Assembly (NCBI GenBank): GCA_963169105.1
Contig: OY720632.1
Location: 56,019,136 to 56,083,135 of the forward strand
Length of the DNA: 64,000 nt
Direction: 5' to 3'
From: Ceriagrion tenellum
Taxonomy: Eukaryota; Arthropoda; Insecta; Odonata; Coenagrionidae
Below, piece by piece: positions 35,501-47,883 of the stretch (its first letter is position 1; each line of letters begins with the position of its first letter). The notes below the pieces were generated by a model. The model saw nothing but the letters and a program-made list of their open reading frames with translations. It was not told where the DNA came from and did not search any database. The position numbers were made by a program, and so were the translations under genes.

Positions 35501-38500
35501 AAAATTCCTAATAGTTGGCATAGTTGCATCCAGAGATTCCATTTTAGTCCCACACCAACCATGACTGGTATATTTTGTTTGGTACTTAATGTAAAGGCCC
35601 CATGACAGCTGGACCTTAATTATTATCCCCATTTATTTTCTAGGGAGAGTTTGAATCTTTTGAACAGTTTATCGCGAAACTATATATTTTACGCTGGGTA
35701 TAAAAATAATATTTTTCTGTATTTCTTACATTCTCAATTTCACCATTGTGCAATTCCGACATCAAGTTGTAATTACAATTCCTGGACAAGATAACGATTG
35801 GTTGTTTATATGCATTGGTTGTTGTCTTTGTCGAGGACGGTTTTTTCCATAATTGGTCAAATGTGAATAAAACGACATGTTGTCATCTTACCGCGATACC
35901 ACCTTAGTATTAAGGAGAAGCTGCTGATGGTAGTACCAAAACGAATATGTCGTATTGGGTTATATACAGAATGTTTCTTCTCTTTTTCTAAGTACCTTTA
36001 CATCAGTTTACAGCGGGCATGGGAAAAGTTACCGTAAATATTACGAGAGGAAGAAACGTCAAAAAGATCTGACTTAGTCCTCAGTACTTATTCTCTTACT
36101 TAAGAGGGGTGATATTAAAGTATATCATCTGGTCCCTCGCATAGTTGAGCCCAAATCATTCCATTCCCTCTGCATGAAAGGATAAGCGGGAACGTGGAAG
36201 CGATGGATAAATGAGGCGGAAAACTGAAACAATTTTGAAATGAAGGGACTGGTTGTGATTGAGGCCGTTTGGGCCTCGCTTATTTGTTAGATGGTGAAAC
36301 CGACGCCATTTAGGATACGTGAATGGAGCCACGCCTTTGGGATGGATCGATCTAAGACCCGCACCATGTGACTTCCTAGGAGAGCTAGCCGGAGAGTGAG
36401 GAAGTGGAGTGAGGTAGGTGGGAAGAAGGCTAGAGATAAAGAGTGCGGGCTCAGGAGAAAAGGAGAAAGATTAAGTGAATAATGGCAGTTGATGAAGGGA
36501 GTGGACGCACGACACAAGTAGATTGAGAACGGTCGCTTTATGAACGCTAGTCTATCTCTAGTCGATCACTGATCGAACTCCGTCACTTTTATTTATCTAT
36601 TTAACAGATTTTTAAGGGTGCTTATGATACTTACAAGTTTGATACGTTCTCTGTGCTCGTCACGTTTGCTTACTCTGACCGCCCTAGGGTGGTTATCCTT
36701 AATTATTTAGTTAAGACGTCCAGTGGTTATGTTCTTCGTTGATTTTTTACTATGGTCGGCTTGATGTGAAACAAAAATGTAACACTTTTCACGCTCCAGC
36801 GACAATCGAGCTAAAATTATAATTGTAGAATATCTCGTTGAAAATTGCAATTATGCCTGCCCATATTGTAACATAAGCAAAAACTCCGCTATTCGCATGT
36901 AATCGTTTTTAAATTATACTGCTGACTGTATTACTATTTGTCGTCTACGTTTTTCCACCTACTGCTTACTATTTGCTTGTTTGGATACTAAGTTGCCCCT
37001 AAAATTCTCTTCTTCGAATCATACCGATAAAAATTTGGAAACTGCTGTGATGAAGTTTTTAATGCATGTTGAAATATTTTTTAAGGCAAGGCTGGATCAA
37101 TAAGTAACGCACAACAATTTATGTAACGGAGAATGTAATAGGTAAAACATGTTTACCCTATTTATAAAGTTAACCGTTTAGTTTCTCAATAAGTTTCTCA
37201 TTTCCCTCTCAGTGGCATGATTTGCAACTACCCTCGGCGGAGAAGTTCGTCTTTTGAGAGTACAGCTAACTTCGTACAGTAGATTTGACTACGACATGGG
37301 AAGTGAAGTGTTTTCATGCGAATAATTTTATCTTTGGACCAAAATGATGAAAGATGGGGCAAGGTCCGGACCGAACGGCGCTTCACGATTGACGATACCT
37401 TCCGTAATAGGTAGACCGTCTTTAGCGTACCGTGCCAGGTGGTACAGGCATGCAGGTTTACAGTCAGGCAGGTTTACAGTCCCTTAAGAACGACTGTGAG
37501 GTTTTAGGCACCCGCCGAGAACCAATGTAACGAGAGCTCATTGGAACATGGTCACGTCATACACTGTACCGTACAGCAAGTGAAACATGCTCTCCAATGT
37601 GGGAAGTTGTATTTGCCGGTCAGAACGAATCGCCTTGTCAATGGTCATGACTTCCTGTTCGCTTGGTGCTCTTTCGGGTGGGCCGGCTATAGGCAAACCC
37701 GTCTGGGTCATTTGGCCCTCTTCAGATAATTTACACCACCTACTGATGTCAATTTAATTCAAACAGTCTTCCTAATTCACGCACATTATTAAAGTTTCGT
37801 AACGACGCCACGGTTTGCCTTCACCACAAATTTTGTCATCCAGATTGACCCAGGGGCTAAAGTTAAGCCGATATCTACATAAAATGAAGGGATCTAAATT
37901 ATCTATCGCCATTGACGCACCACGGAAGGTTTAAAAGATCGCTTAGAGAAAATTAATCTCTTCGAAAACATCTCCACATGCAGCCAAGAGTAGAAGCCGT
38001 CTGGATTTTAAAAAATTATTTCAACGTTTTATATCCTGAGTATCCCATTGGTCTCGTAGTACCTTGATTAAATATAAGTTAAACATTTTTTATACTTTTT
38101 TGCTATCGATCCCTTTCAAAACTTGTATAGGTGGGTATCATGTTTGACTTTCATAACTCTTAGCCATCACCTGGGCTCAAATCGATGACCCACTTCCTCT
38201 GAGAGTTTAATGCTGCAATGGGGAAGCGGTTGCCCTCGTGACTCATATCCCGACCCTGAATATCTGCCAGTGTTGGCTATATTTTTATTAACCCTAAGTC
38301 ATATAATGCAATCACATCAAGTGGTGCTAATTGATAATAAATTTAGCAATGGTACGCTCATATTTTTCTATTGAGTTCGTTTTTGCTTTACCCAATTTTT
38401 TTAAATCCTTAGCCGGTTTGTTTTGAATATTTTTATAGTATTATGGTAATTTTTTAAAGTAAAATTTTGTGAAATTGTGTGGTATGTTCGTCAACCACAA

Positions 38501-39411
38501 ATAGATATTAGTCATTTATATTTATAAACAACTCACATTCCTGGACGTCAGGAAGCCAGAAGTAAAAATTCAGCACATCCCAAAATATAGGATTCTCCTG
38601 TTTGTGAATAATTATAGCAATTTTGCATTTGGTTTCATGTTTGAGATTTTCTTTTCTCTGTGGTGAAGAGATGTTTTTTAGGCCCTCAACTACTCCCTGT
38701 GTCCTAATATGAATGCAAAATTGGTTTGATAATATTTCTCCTCACGGATTTGCTGTTGGAGATAACGGAATGCAACCGTTACAAGGGGTACAAGACATTT
38801 AATTGGCGACTTTGGGGCCGAGCTCTTGATAACCCCTGCGGCCCTTATGGAGTGCTTTGTGCACATTGCTGAATTTCGCCCTCCGTCGTCGTTGAAAGAA
38901 ATTTTTGCAGTGGGTAGAAGCCCCCAAGAACAAGACGGGGTATTTTCATGCGGACCGAGCCTCTATCAGCTCCATTGACGCGTTAGATGGAGATTCATTA
39001 TCATGATTTTATTTTGATCTCAATTTGAGTTATCTGAAGTAAAATTCGAATGAGTACAGAGAAGCATGCATGCGACTGATCATAGTATGCCTCAGGAGAT
39101 ATCCAAGATCACTGAAGAGCCTCTCTCTCCCCCTAACTGGACTCAAGGTCCCGTATTTGGAGTTCATGGGTTAAAAACTATTGTAGACCGTATATTTTGT
39201 GAATCAGTACACATAATACAACTATTTGAAGAGCATTATAGTCCAAGAGTCTCGATCTCTTGGGGTTAAAGGTGCCCGTACTTAATGATGTTGAATCACT
39301 TTAACTTTACAGACAAATCGATATCTAATTAATATTCGGCCTGACGAATAATAATCTTTAAGAGTGAGTATACAATGACTAAATATAATGAGTAAATTAA
39401 ACTTACAAGTA
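32546..39411. other. Long region without recognised genes or elements
   Basis: About 6.9 kb. ORFs at 33114-33586, 34091-34402, 36287-36517, 37541-37729 and 39066-39269 show no domain. GGATCAATAAGT near 37091 resembles part of a mariner end, but no partner end was found. Confidence 0.4.
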
Positions 39412-39540
39412 CTTTGCTGTTTCGCAAAGTTACTCTTATGTTCACAATTGTTAAAATAGGCTAACTAATGTTCTTTGACTCTAACACTGAAATTGTGGGC
39501 AATTTGTCCCACATACACACCTTGGCAGTCCTCACACTTT
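39412..39540 (-). pseudogene. PLE-A endonuclease fragment, minus arm
   Basis: Read in minus from 39540: KCEDCQGVYVGQ, then AHNFSVRVKEH, a stop, and LAYFNNCEHKSNFAKQ. This is the Cys cluster and YVG part of a PLE GIY-YIG nuclease of the family seen at 7.5-8.5 kb. It starts mid-domain and faces the plus-strand fragment at 39551. Confidence 0.75.
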
Positions 39541-39550
39541 AACTGCCCTC

Positions 39551-39681
39551 AATTTCAGTGTTAGAGTCGAAGAATATCAACTAGCCCATTTTAACAATTG
39601 TGAACTTAAGAGTGATTTTGCAAAACTTTTATTAAACAATCACTACCTCAGTGATTTTAATCTCAATACTTTACTGTAGCC
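39551..39681 (+). pseudogene. PLE-A endonuclease fragment, plus arm
   Basis: The plus-strand frame LNFSVRVEEYQLAHFNNCEL then KSDFAKLLLNNHYLSDFNLN runs to a stop near 39678. It overlaps the same protein region as the minus arm (FSVRV to SDFAK). The two copies therefore form an inverted head-to-head pair about 10 bp apart, the same arrangement as at 7.3-7.7 kb. Confidence 0.75.
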
Positions 39682-42600
39682 TGTGCGAAACCGGTTCATT
39701 TTACAGTATAATAATTCAGGGTTTGGCAATAATAGACCAATTCTTCCTCGTGGATGTTGAAGGGTTTAAATGGATTGCATTTGAAAATACCCAGCGTATT
39801 AGTAATAAGCGAAGACCGACAGGTCTAGGCATGGCAGGAATCAAAATGTCTGAAATTCTACATATTTCTGCCTTTTAGTGTTACATCTGTACAGCTTAAT
39901 GTAAAATTTAGCTCCATTTCTTTCAATAGCTAGTAAATGAGATGAGAATATGGACTGATCTAAAAGCATTTAGTTTAGACTTTATTGTTTAGCGAATTGT
40001 GATATGTTGATTGGCCAACAATATAGCAGCTGTTTTTAATTTATCTGAGAACTTCTTGACTGATTGCGTATAGTAAGCTGAGGAATATTTTATTTAATAT
40101 AGAATGGGTCGGTTTAATGAGTGAGACTGTTTTATTGCTAAGCTTCTTACGATGTACTTAAAGCAATCCAAACACATAATAATTTTGGAAAATATCGGTA
40201 ATTTACATATGGGAGTTTATTGAATGAGGATTATTGTATTTTCCATGTATAAGCGTGCAGTATTCCATATCAACTAATGAAAATGGTTAATGTGCTTCTA
40301 AGCGGTTGAATGGAGAATCAGTATGATGTTAAGGGAGCCTGCTAAGAAATTCTCGCCTGAGGATTATTACTTACATCTTAGATGTACCATTGTTTGGTCG
40401 ACGGTAAGGGAAGTGTTATGGATAGTGACCGGGGAAACGGAATGAGGAGTGATTGTGGGGAGCTGATGGGGTATGACTGGGATGGGGTTATGGCAGCCGC
40501 ACTATGGCAGGGGAACATCGTAGCGTTAAGTAACCCCATGTCGTGGACGTAATCTGTAATCCCTTCCTTGAATGGTGAAGAGAAAGGGGACATTAGTAAG
40601 CGGTAATGGAAGCGTGGAAAGGAAGGAGAGGTTAGCCTTTGAAAATGGATGAACAAGGAAGCGCCCCTAAGATGGCTCTAAGCATTTATGGACATGTGGG
40701 ATTTGAGGGCGAATGGTTTCCTTGCTTCATTCCCTCGGGGAAATAAGCTCGGGACTTGAAGGAAATAGGAAGCGGTGAGGAGTAGTTATTTGTTTCATCA
40801 AGTGAATGGCTGTCTGGCTGGAGTAAGAAAAGCCAATTTTTTTCCTTTTTCTCTCCGATTACAGATTATTTAGTTTCCGGCTAGAAAAAGGCGCGTGACT
40901 CAAAACTGATGGATACAGGCATATTGAAGTTTTATATACTTCCATTGTGCTATGAATTGTTTCCTGGAAATTCATCACTACCTTACGTAGCTATAAAACG
41001 TGCCAATATATTCACCTATCAATAAAACCATCTATGATCGTTCGAAGGGGTTGTATTGAGTTCGGACCGGAGAATTTCTTTATTTTGTTAATTCAGCTAG
41101 TGTAACTCGTTATATGATTTTATTGCCTATAGGACAACCAAAATAACCATTGTTTGTCGGATCATGTGTCCGCTGTGCATATGTTTTTTTTGCTAATATC
41201 GATGATTACTGTCAACTTCTTGAAGAATTTGTAAAAATATGTGTAACAGATCGGAACAATGATTCAATTATTAATGAAGCGGCCGTTTTTCTATTAAATT
41301 GGAAACTCACTTTTTCCAGTAACATTTCCTTCTTCCTATCAAATCGCTGTCACTAAATAGCTCACTTTCTTTTTTAAATGAAAAAGGTGATGAATCGGAG
41401 GAAGGAAGTAATTTTTATGGAATGAATGGACAGATGGGACGGAACAACAGAATTTCTGCCGTAGACGGAATACCTTGATCGTAAAAACATCACCGTGGAA
41501 GTTTGTAGGCTGGGTATGGAATGCTAGAGGAAGAGAGGGATGCAATGAAGAGGGAGAGGTGGAGTTGGAGGAAGGAGGAATGGGATGATATGTGGAATAG
41601 AAGCGCCACTCCCTTACGTGAGAAAGGGTTGGGGAAGGCGTACTACGGGGTTTTATCCCGGGACTTCGCCCATATCGATCAGCGGACGACTTTGGTGTTT
41701 GCATCTTCAAGGTTGTTTCAAGGGAGATGATTCAAAATCATAGAAGCGTGGTTAAAGAAATGGGTATGAATGATCCGAGAGAAAACGTGATTGTTGAGTA
41801 AATAGAACATAGGTATGTTTTTAGCTGTGATGATGCATGAGAACGTTAATTTGCGTCACCTACACAGTATATTGTCCAATAACTACCACTTCAAACGTCC
41901 CCACTCCCCATCCGTCTCAACTCTCACAACCCAAACACATCTTTGTTTCATTGAAATGATTGTCCAATCATTTCAAGTCTCTGTTATGCTTTACAACTCT
42001 TCTCTTTCTTCTTCATTTCAGCTGTAGTCATTGTACGCAATTTTGACTTAGCTTCAGTTATTTTGTGGCATCAACTGCGGAGGCCTTGCCTCCCCTGCTG
42101 CCATACAAACTCTCCCTACTGGGCGGTGTCTCGCAGTTCATAAGATTCAATTATATGAGATTGACTTCTAGTTTGCGATGAAATGATAGTTTTTTCACGG
42201 AGGGGAAGCCATAATTTATGATTTTTAAGAAGTTTACTCGTCAATAGGAAGGAATAGGCCAATAGGCCCATAGGAAGGAATAGAAAGGAAATGTCAAATT
42301 GGCATGTTAAATAGCCACCGTTACTCTTTATTGTTTCGTTTAGTTTGAACTGCCATATATGAATTACGTAGTTACGCATTAAGGAAAGGTGGAAGATTAA
42401 CAATATGAAGAAAGCATCCTAAAAAATATTAATGAAGAATTCCTCTCGAAGCTATTGCCATTCAAGCCACCATATCTGACATTTATGACGTGCGTATTAC
42501 AGACATTGAAGGAGATTTAAAGGCATCGCGTTGCCAGTTTTACCAAATAAAATGGATCCGGTCGTTCGATGCATAAACTTGTTTTTTCATTCAGTTTAAA

Positions 42601-42939
42601 TAATTGCTATTCAGTGATGTATAATTTTTTTTAACCTGGGGACCAAGATAATCGTCATCAGTTATCTGTCTGGAACATTGATCGGTAATTAGACCACCGA
42701 ATAGTTTGAAGAAAGTGAATAGGGAGTTAATGTAGCTATACGTTTATTATTAAATTAACAAAGTAATATAAATTATAGTAAATTAGATCCTAACATAAAT
42801 AGTCACTTTACTATGGAATATGTACATCTGAAGGTCATGTAAAAGCTGTATTGCAGACGAATTAGGCAGGTCAAGATGACCTCTTTAACTAGAGTCTCTT
42901 GCTACAATAACCCATTCAAATTGAATAATCTCCATTTTC
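39682..42939. other. No recognised feature
   Basis: About 3.3 kb of AT-rich DNA with a purine-skewed patch at 41520-41620. ORFs such as minus 41339-41710 have no recognisable domain. Confidence 0.4.
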
Positions 42940-43123
42940 TCCGGCGAGATGTTGTAGAACAGCATATTGAACAATGATACTCAAACGATATCGTACTGTC
43001 TACCAAATTGATTTCAAACTCTTACAACACGTGTTTCAACTGTCTAGCAGTCATCATCAGGTAAGACAGTAAGCCTACCAAACTGATTTAAAACTCTTAC
43101 AACACGTGTTTCAACTGTCTTAC

Positions 43124-43151
43124 CTGATGATGACTGCTAGACAGTTGAAAC
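43124..43151 (+). ncRNA. Hammerhead-like core (43-kb unit)
   Basis: CTGATGA, one unpaired T, a 5-bp stem GACTG/CAGTT with loop CTAGA, then GAAAC. GAAAC runs into the palindrome AACACGTGTT, which could let two copies pair as a dimer. A second copy is at 43199-43226. Confidence 0.35.
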
Positions 43152-43250
43152 ACGTGTTGTAAGAGTTTGAAATCAATTTGGTAGACTTGCTGTCTTACCT
43201 GATGATGACTGCTAGACAGTTGAAACACTTGTTGTAAGAGTTATTACGTA

Positions 43251-43392
43251 ATTATAACGTTGATAAGAACACTCAAATATTACATTCTGAATAAAGAAAA
43301 CGAACAATATTTTTAATATTTACACTGATACCACGGTATCAATTCATAGCACTACGCCCCATGGCCATCTCTGTACATTTTGATGAATAATG
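43251..43392 (+). repeat. 142-bp inverted repeat, arm 1
   Basis: By eye this is identical over its whole length to the reverse complement of 44390-44531. It contains the palindrome GATACCACGGTATC. It sits inside a PLE-like terminal unit. Confidence 0.9.
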
Positions 43393-44389
43393 CAAGAAAT
43401 GGAATGGAATGAAATCAATTTGGTAGACAGTGCGATATCGTTTGAGTATCATTGTTCCATTCATATTGTTTAACCCTTAAGGGTTTTTAGCACCCATTTC
43501 GTAATTTTTTGCACCACTCTTGCCTAGACTAAAATAATGTCATGTGAAAGTAAAATACATGTAATTTTTGAGAAAAAGATAATGAAAAAAATGTACCTAC
43601 TGTAGCTGTATGCTCTCGAACGCAGTAATTTAATGAGCATTCTGGGGGGCTTTAGTCCACGGATCAGTGTTTAATGAATTCATCAAGCTTTCCTCTCAAG
43701 GACCTCATATCGTGAAATATTTCCATAGAATGCCTTCCGACTCTTATTATGCCCCTATCACCCTCTGACGCCGCTGGCCCTGCCCCCGGAACTCATCATC
43801 ATCTTCATTCCAAGTATTCATGCGGGACCTCCCTCTTTCCCGTCTGACTCGCCACGAGCTCCTCTCTCCTCATTAGTTCATTATGAGCAGCCCTCTTGTC
43901 GTTCAAGAATAATAGTAAAGCCCCGACGCTGCCCTTCTCCGAGTTCTCATCATTCTCCCTACCGTACCATTATTCCCACGACCATCTTGCGCATTTGATC
44001 TCATAACCGCCATTCGTGCCCCGATTTGGCAATCGCCAAACTGAGGGTCGAGGGTTAATGAGAGAGACTTCCGCTTTCAACCATACTCCTGCTGAATATG
44101 AAGTGACTTTTTTCTGCGATTTCTATACCACAATAGAGGGAAATGCTTAATTTTCCTACCTCTCTCCTTCTCCCTCACCTCTTCCTCAGATATTGACTCT
44201 TCCTAAAAATTTTCATTTTCCATTTCTTGTACCCTCATTCTTTCATGTTTCGCACATGGCAATCTGCTAAACATGCTTCTCTTAGCCGCGTGAGCGCAGA
44301 GAGGAAATGAAATATGTCCCTGTCATGAATTTCATGTACTTTGCCACTTCTTTCAAAAACCTTTCTGAAGGTGAAACTCAGTCTCCTTC
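43393..44389. other. Unique spacer of the fold-back structure
   Basis: About 1 kb between the arms. The first 80 bp finishes the interrupted PLE-like unit. The rest is mostly pyrimidine-rich with no open frame or domain. Confidence 0.5.
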
Positions 44390-44531
44390 CATTATTCATC
44401 AAAATGTACAGAGATGGCCATGGGGCGTAGTGCTATGAATTGATACCGTGGTATCAGTGTAAATATTAAAAATATTGTTCGTTTTCTTTATTCAGAATGT
44501 AATATTTGAGTGTTCTTATCAACGTTATAAT
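44390..44531 (-). repeat. 142-bp inverted repeat, arm 2
   Basis: Perfect reverse-complement partner of 43251-43392 by eye. No PLE-like unit adjoins this arm, unlike arm 1. Confidence 0.9.
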
Positions 44532-47500
44532 AAGTTTATCGCAACGCAATTGGTTGTAGCCTTTTATGCAATAAATATTCCATTTCTACTGCTGCTGGAT
44601 TTGTGTAATGTTTCAATGGTTATAAAATAATCAATGACCACGCTTGCGTATAGTGTTACCTTAAATTTTTCTTTGATCTTCCAATTTTCATGCTTTTTTA
44701 ACATCATTGCTTACAATGGAATATTTCTTCCGTTTAAAAATTTTTCAGTTTTCATTTATATTTTTGGTAATTTGTTCATCCGTGTGTACCGATCCGAATT
44801 GTTAGCTCGATCCCAGACAGGTTTGTGCCACTGACTGGATGTTCCTCGTTCAGATTTGAAGTTTGAACTTTGTTCTCGTCTTGATGAACATATATGAGGC
44901 GATACTATGGGTATAAGTTTTCTATGTACAACCGGAGCTAAGAAAAGATAAGGGACTTCTCTCCCCTGCTATTCCTACTCCTTGGGTTGCCCACTGATTA
45001 AGTTTAATTGGAATAAAATTATCTTTTCGTTCGTTATCAGTGTGATTTTCCATTTCATCTTAATTGTCTTGGTTTCCACATTTTTTGTATCACTTATCAC
45101 GCAACTCTGAGTGCTATAAACTCGTTATAGTTATGATAAATATTTGATATAAAGTTTTTCCACCTCAAAATTTCTCAAATTTTGTAGCATTTTGCGTGTA
45201 TAACCATTTTGGATAATCAACTATTCTGACAGTTTGGTTTTCTATGCTGTTTATCTCCTTTGCTCTTTTTCACATTTTTTTAAATATAAAAAGTATAGCA
45301 GCTTAACTACACCCGTATTAGTGTAAAAAACTCAAATATGTATAAGCATCAATTGTTATATCAAAAAACTTCCCTCTTATCTCATGAAGACCTAATATTC
45401 TGGCCGACTCAGGCTATGAACTCAGTGTTAATAACTAAAACCTAGATGAAGTGTATACGACTATTCTTGTGGTCCTTGCTCCTAATTCATCCGTACCCTC
45501 ATGGTTTGATTATATTGGTGCGTCATCATGTTTTCTTAATTTGGTGAACCATATACTTGGTGTCAAATGATTGTTAATTGTCACTATGCGTCAAGTTGAA
45601 TAATAAATTACAAATATTCTATCCAATCATTGCCTGGCTTCCGTCTTGCCTTGCTTTATTGTTTGAATATTTATCTTTTGTCATATTTAATTGTGGCCCT
45701 TCAACAACTTTTTTTGTGGTGGTTGAGTTATGGCCAAATGATGACAGTACCAGTGCAAAATGTATTTTTTCAGATATTTTTTCTATTATATGATATAAGT
45801 TATGACTTTTTGCGAAAACCTTGTGAGTAAAGTTTTTCAATTTTTGTTTTTAATTAACGTGAATCTATTATTTATTGGATACACGATTGGGTTTCACCTT
45901 TTGCTGATATAAAAATGGTTTATGTCTTCGAAAGCTTCGAAAAAATATTTGCGAAAGGTCTTAGGTCTTAGCAGAATATATATTACTTTTTTTGTGTTTC
46001 CTGGTGATCTCGATTCAATCACACTTCCATTTCTCTACCAAGCCTTCCAATCCCAGTTTTTTTCCCGTTTTCAGTCTTTCTCCCCAATGATTCATCGTCC
46101 GTGCCGAAACTTCATTCAGTATCACCACTCATCTCCGCTTGATCCTGGTTCCCACCCTCTCCCCCTCCTTCACCTTTGACCCTTTACGTTTTCACTGGGC
46201 CACTCCGCAAACACCGCGTATTCCCCTCGGTGCCGCAGTCCCTCCGTCCTCTACAGCCACTCTTTCTTTCCAGTCTCCTAGTCCTCTTCATTTATTGACT
46301 TCTCTCTTACCTTATGCTTATGTTCCGTCCTTTCCTCGCGCTCTCTCAGCGACACAAAACCGCCATTTTTCGATTCGTCTCTTCTCCACCATCTTTAATC
46401 GCCTATCGTTCTCGCTAACCCTCGTCCCGTTTTGCTAGATTCCCATCCCAAAATCCGCAAAATATATCTGTTTTTGGCATCTCTGTTTCCCGCCTTGAAG
46501 TATGTATGACTTGGGAACTCAGAGCAATAAAGAAACATTGCTGAAGGGGAGAGAGGGCTTTTTGAAGTGGAATGTAGAGATGTCTGTTCTCTAATTTTGT
46601 TTTTTTTTCTTGTGGTGGAAAGGCCTAGTAAAGGAAGAAAAATGAATGAAAATGTATTTCTTTGTCGTAGGGACTTTATTCCTATTACAAGAATAAAAGT
46701 ATGTGCTTTAGTTCATTAGTTGCATGATTTTTTATTTGAAAAACATGAGGATTAGAAGTTGTTAGAAATGAACAATAATGCGTGATAAAACTATCCTAAA
46801 ACATTGCAAAAAATTCCTGATTTTTATATTTTTAATAAAAAGAAAGCTACTTTTATGCTTAATAGAAGGGTATAGGATTTATTATTCCAGCTGCCTACAT
46901 GTATTTCCTCATTTCTGTACATTCTCCCATTCCTACGCTAGATTACCTTTGTATCTTCCCGCTCCTCTACAATCAAACCATAGGTTTAGTTATCCTTGTA
47001 TCTGCAGTGGAAACCATTGCAAGAGCAAAGAAGGATGGAGGTCAGAGGAGACGATTCAGGCGTGTGACTGTTCTTGGGATCCCTCAGCAGAGGTTCTTTC
47101 TTGAGTAAACAGAAGGTGAAATAAATAGCGAAGTAGTGTAGTCCAACTCGTGATACCTAGGAAATGAGCGTTTAACTTAATCACCTCTTTTCCTCTTCAT
47201 TCAAAGTTTTTAGATGTGCAATCCTCAATTTTTAATATTAATCTCTCAACTTTCGGTTCCACTCTATTTCTACCTTGAGGAAAATTGATACCCCTTTTCA
47301 TTTGTTCTCTTTTTCGTTACGGAAACCACAATGGTGTGGTGCACATATAGAAATGTTTGGAAAAATACAATCACTAAGAAACAGTATTGGACATAAGCTA
47401 CGAGTTTTTGAATGAGGTATATCCTGTTACATCCGCAAAATATCCTCTAAGGAGTGTTGTATATCACAAACTGTATTACCGTCCAAACTTATAGAGCGCG

Positions 47501-47701
47501 GTAATAATAGATTATAGAGAACAGTGTAATATTTCAGTAGATTTACCATTGATGCACAAAAATGTTGCATAAATTTAATTATCATACTCTTAGTGGATAT
47601 TTTTATGATGTTAGACTTCTGGGTTAGGAAAGAGCAAATCCGTGGGCGGTTAATGAGCTAATTGTAAGGTGAATAACTTCTAAAATAGGCAAAACAGATA
47701 G
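44532..47701. other. No recognised feature
   Basis: AT-rich, with a long pyrimidine-rich stretch at 46010-46440 producing low-complexity plus-strand ORFs. No domain. Confidence 0.4.
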
Positions 47702-47703
47702 TA

Positions 47704-47734
47704 CGAGGGTGGGTCAATAAGTCCGTGACTTTTT
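47704..47734 (+). repeat. Mariner left terminal inverted repeat
   Basis: 31 bp identical to the reverse complement of 48966-48996. This is the expected transposase binding site. Confidence 0.95.
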
Positions 47735-47883
47735 GAATTTCCCGCGTAGTCGCTATAATTACAACAATACCCTCGTTAATTACCATCTATTAGTAAACAA
47801 CTGTAAAATTCTGAGCTAGTTCCATCTTTTAGTTTGTGTTTAATACCCATTGATAGCTGACTACCTCGTGATTTGAGAGGAAA

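Larger units (their letters stand above)
42940..43470. repeat. Cluster of inverted PLE-like terminal units
   Basis: Units carrying CTGATGATGACTGC, CAGTTGAAACAC and GTTGTAAGAG occur twice in plus (boxes 43124-43151 and 43199-43226) and twice in minus (43033-43060 and a cut copy ending at 43112-43120). An outer inverted pair, GATACTCAAACGATATCG near 42976 and CGATATCGTTTGAGTATC near 43434, encloses them. The plus unit after 43199 is interrupted by the 142-bp arm 43251-43392. The leading edge GAGATGTTGTAGAACA (about 42947) recurs at 61622. Confidence 0.75.

Noticed and set aside
37085..37560. Possible mariner start at GGATCAATAAGT
   Set aside because: The word resembles the irritans-type terminus, but no matching inverted end and no transposase block were found downstream.
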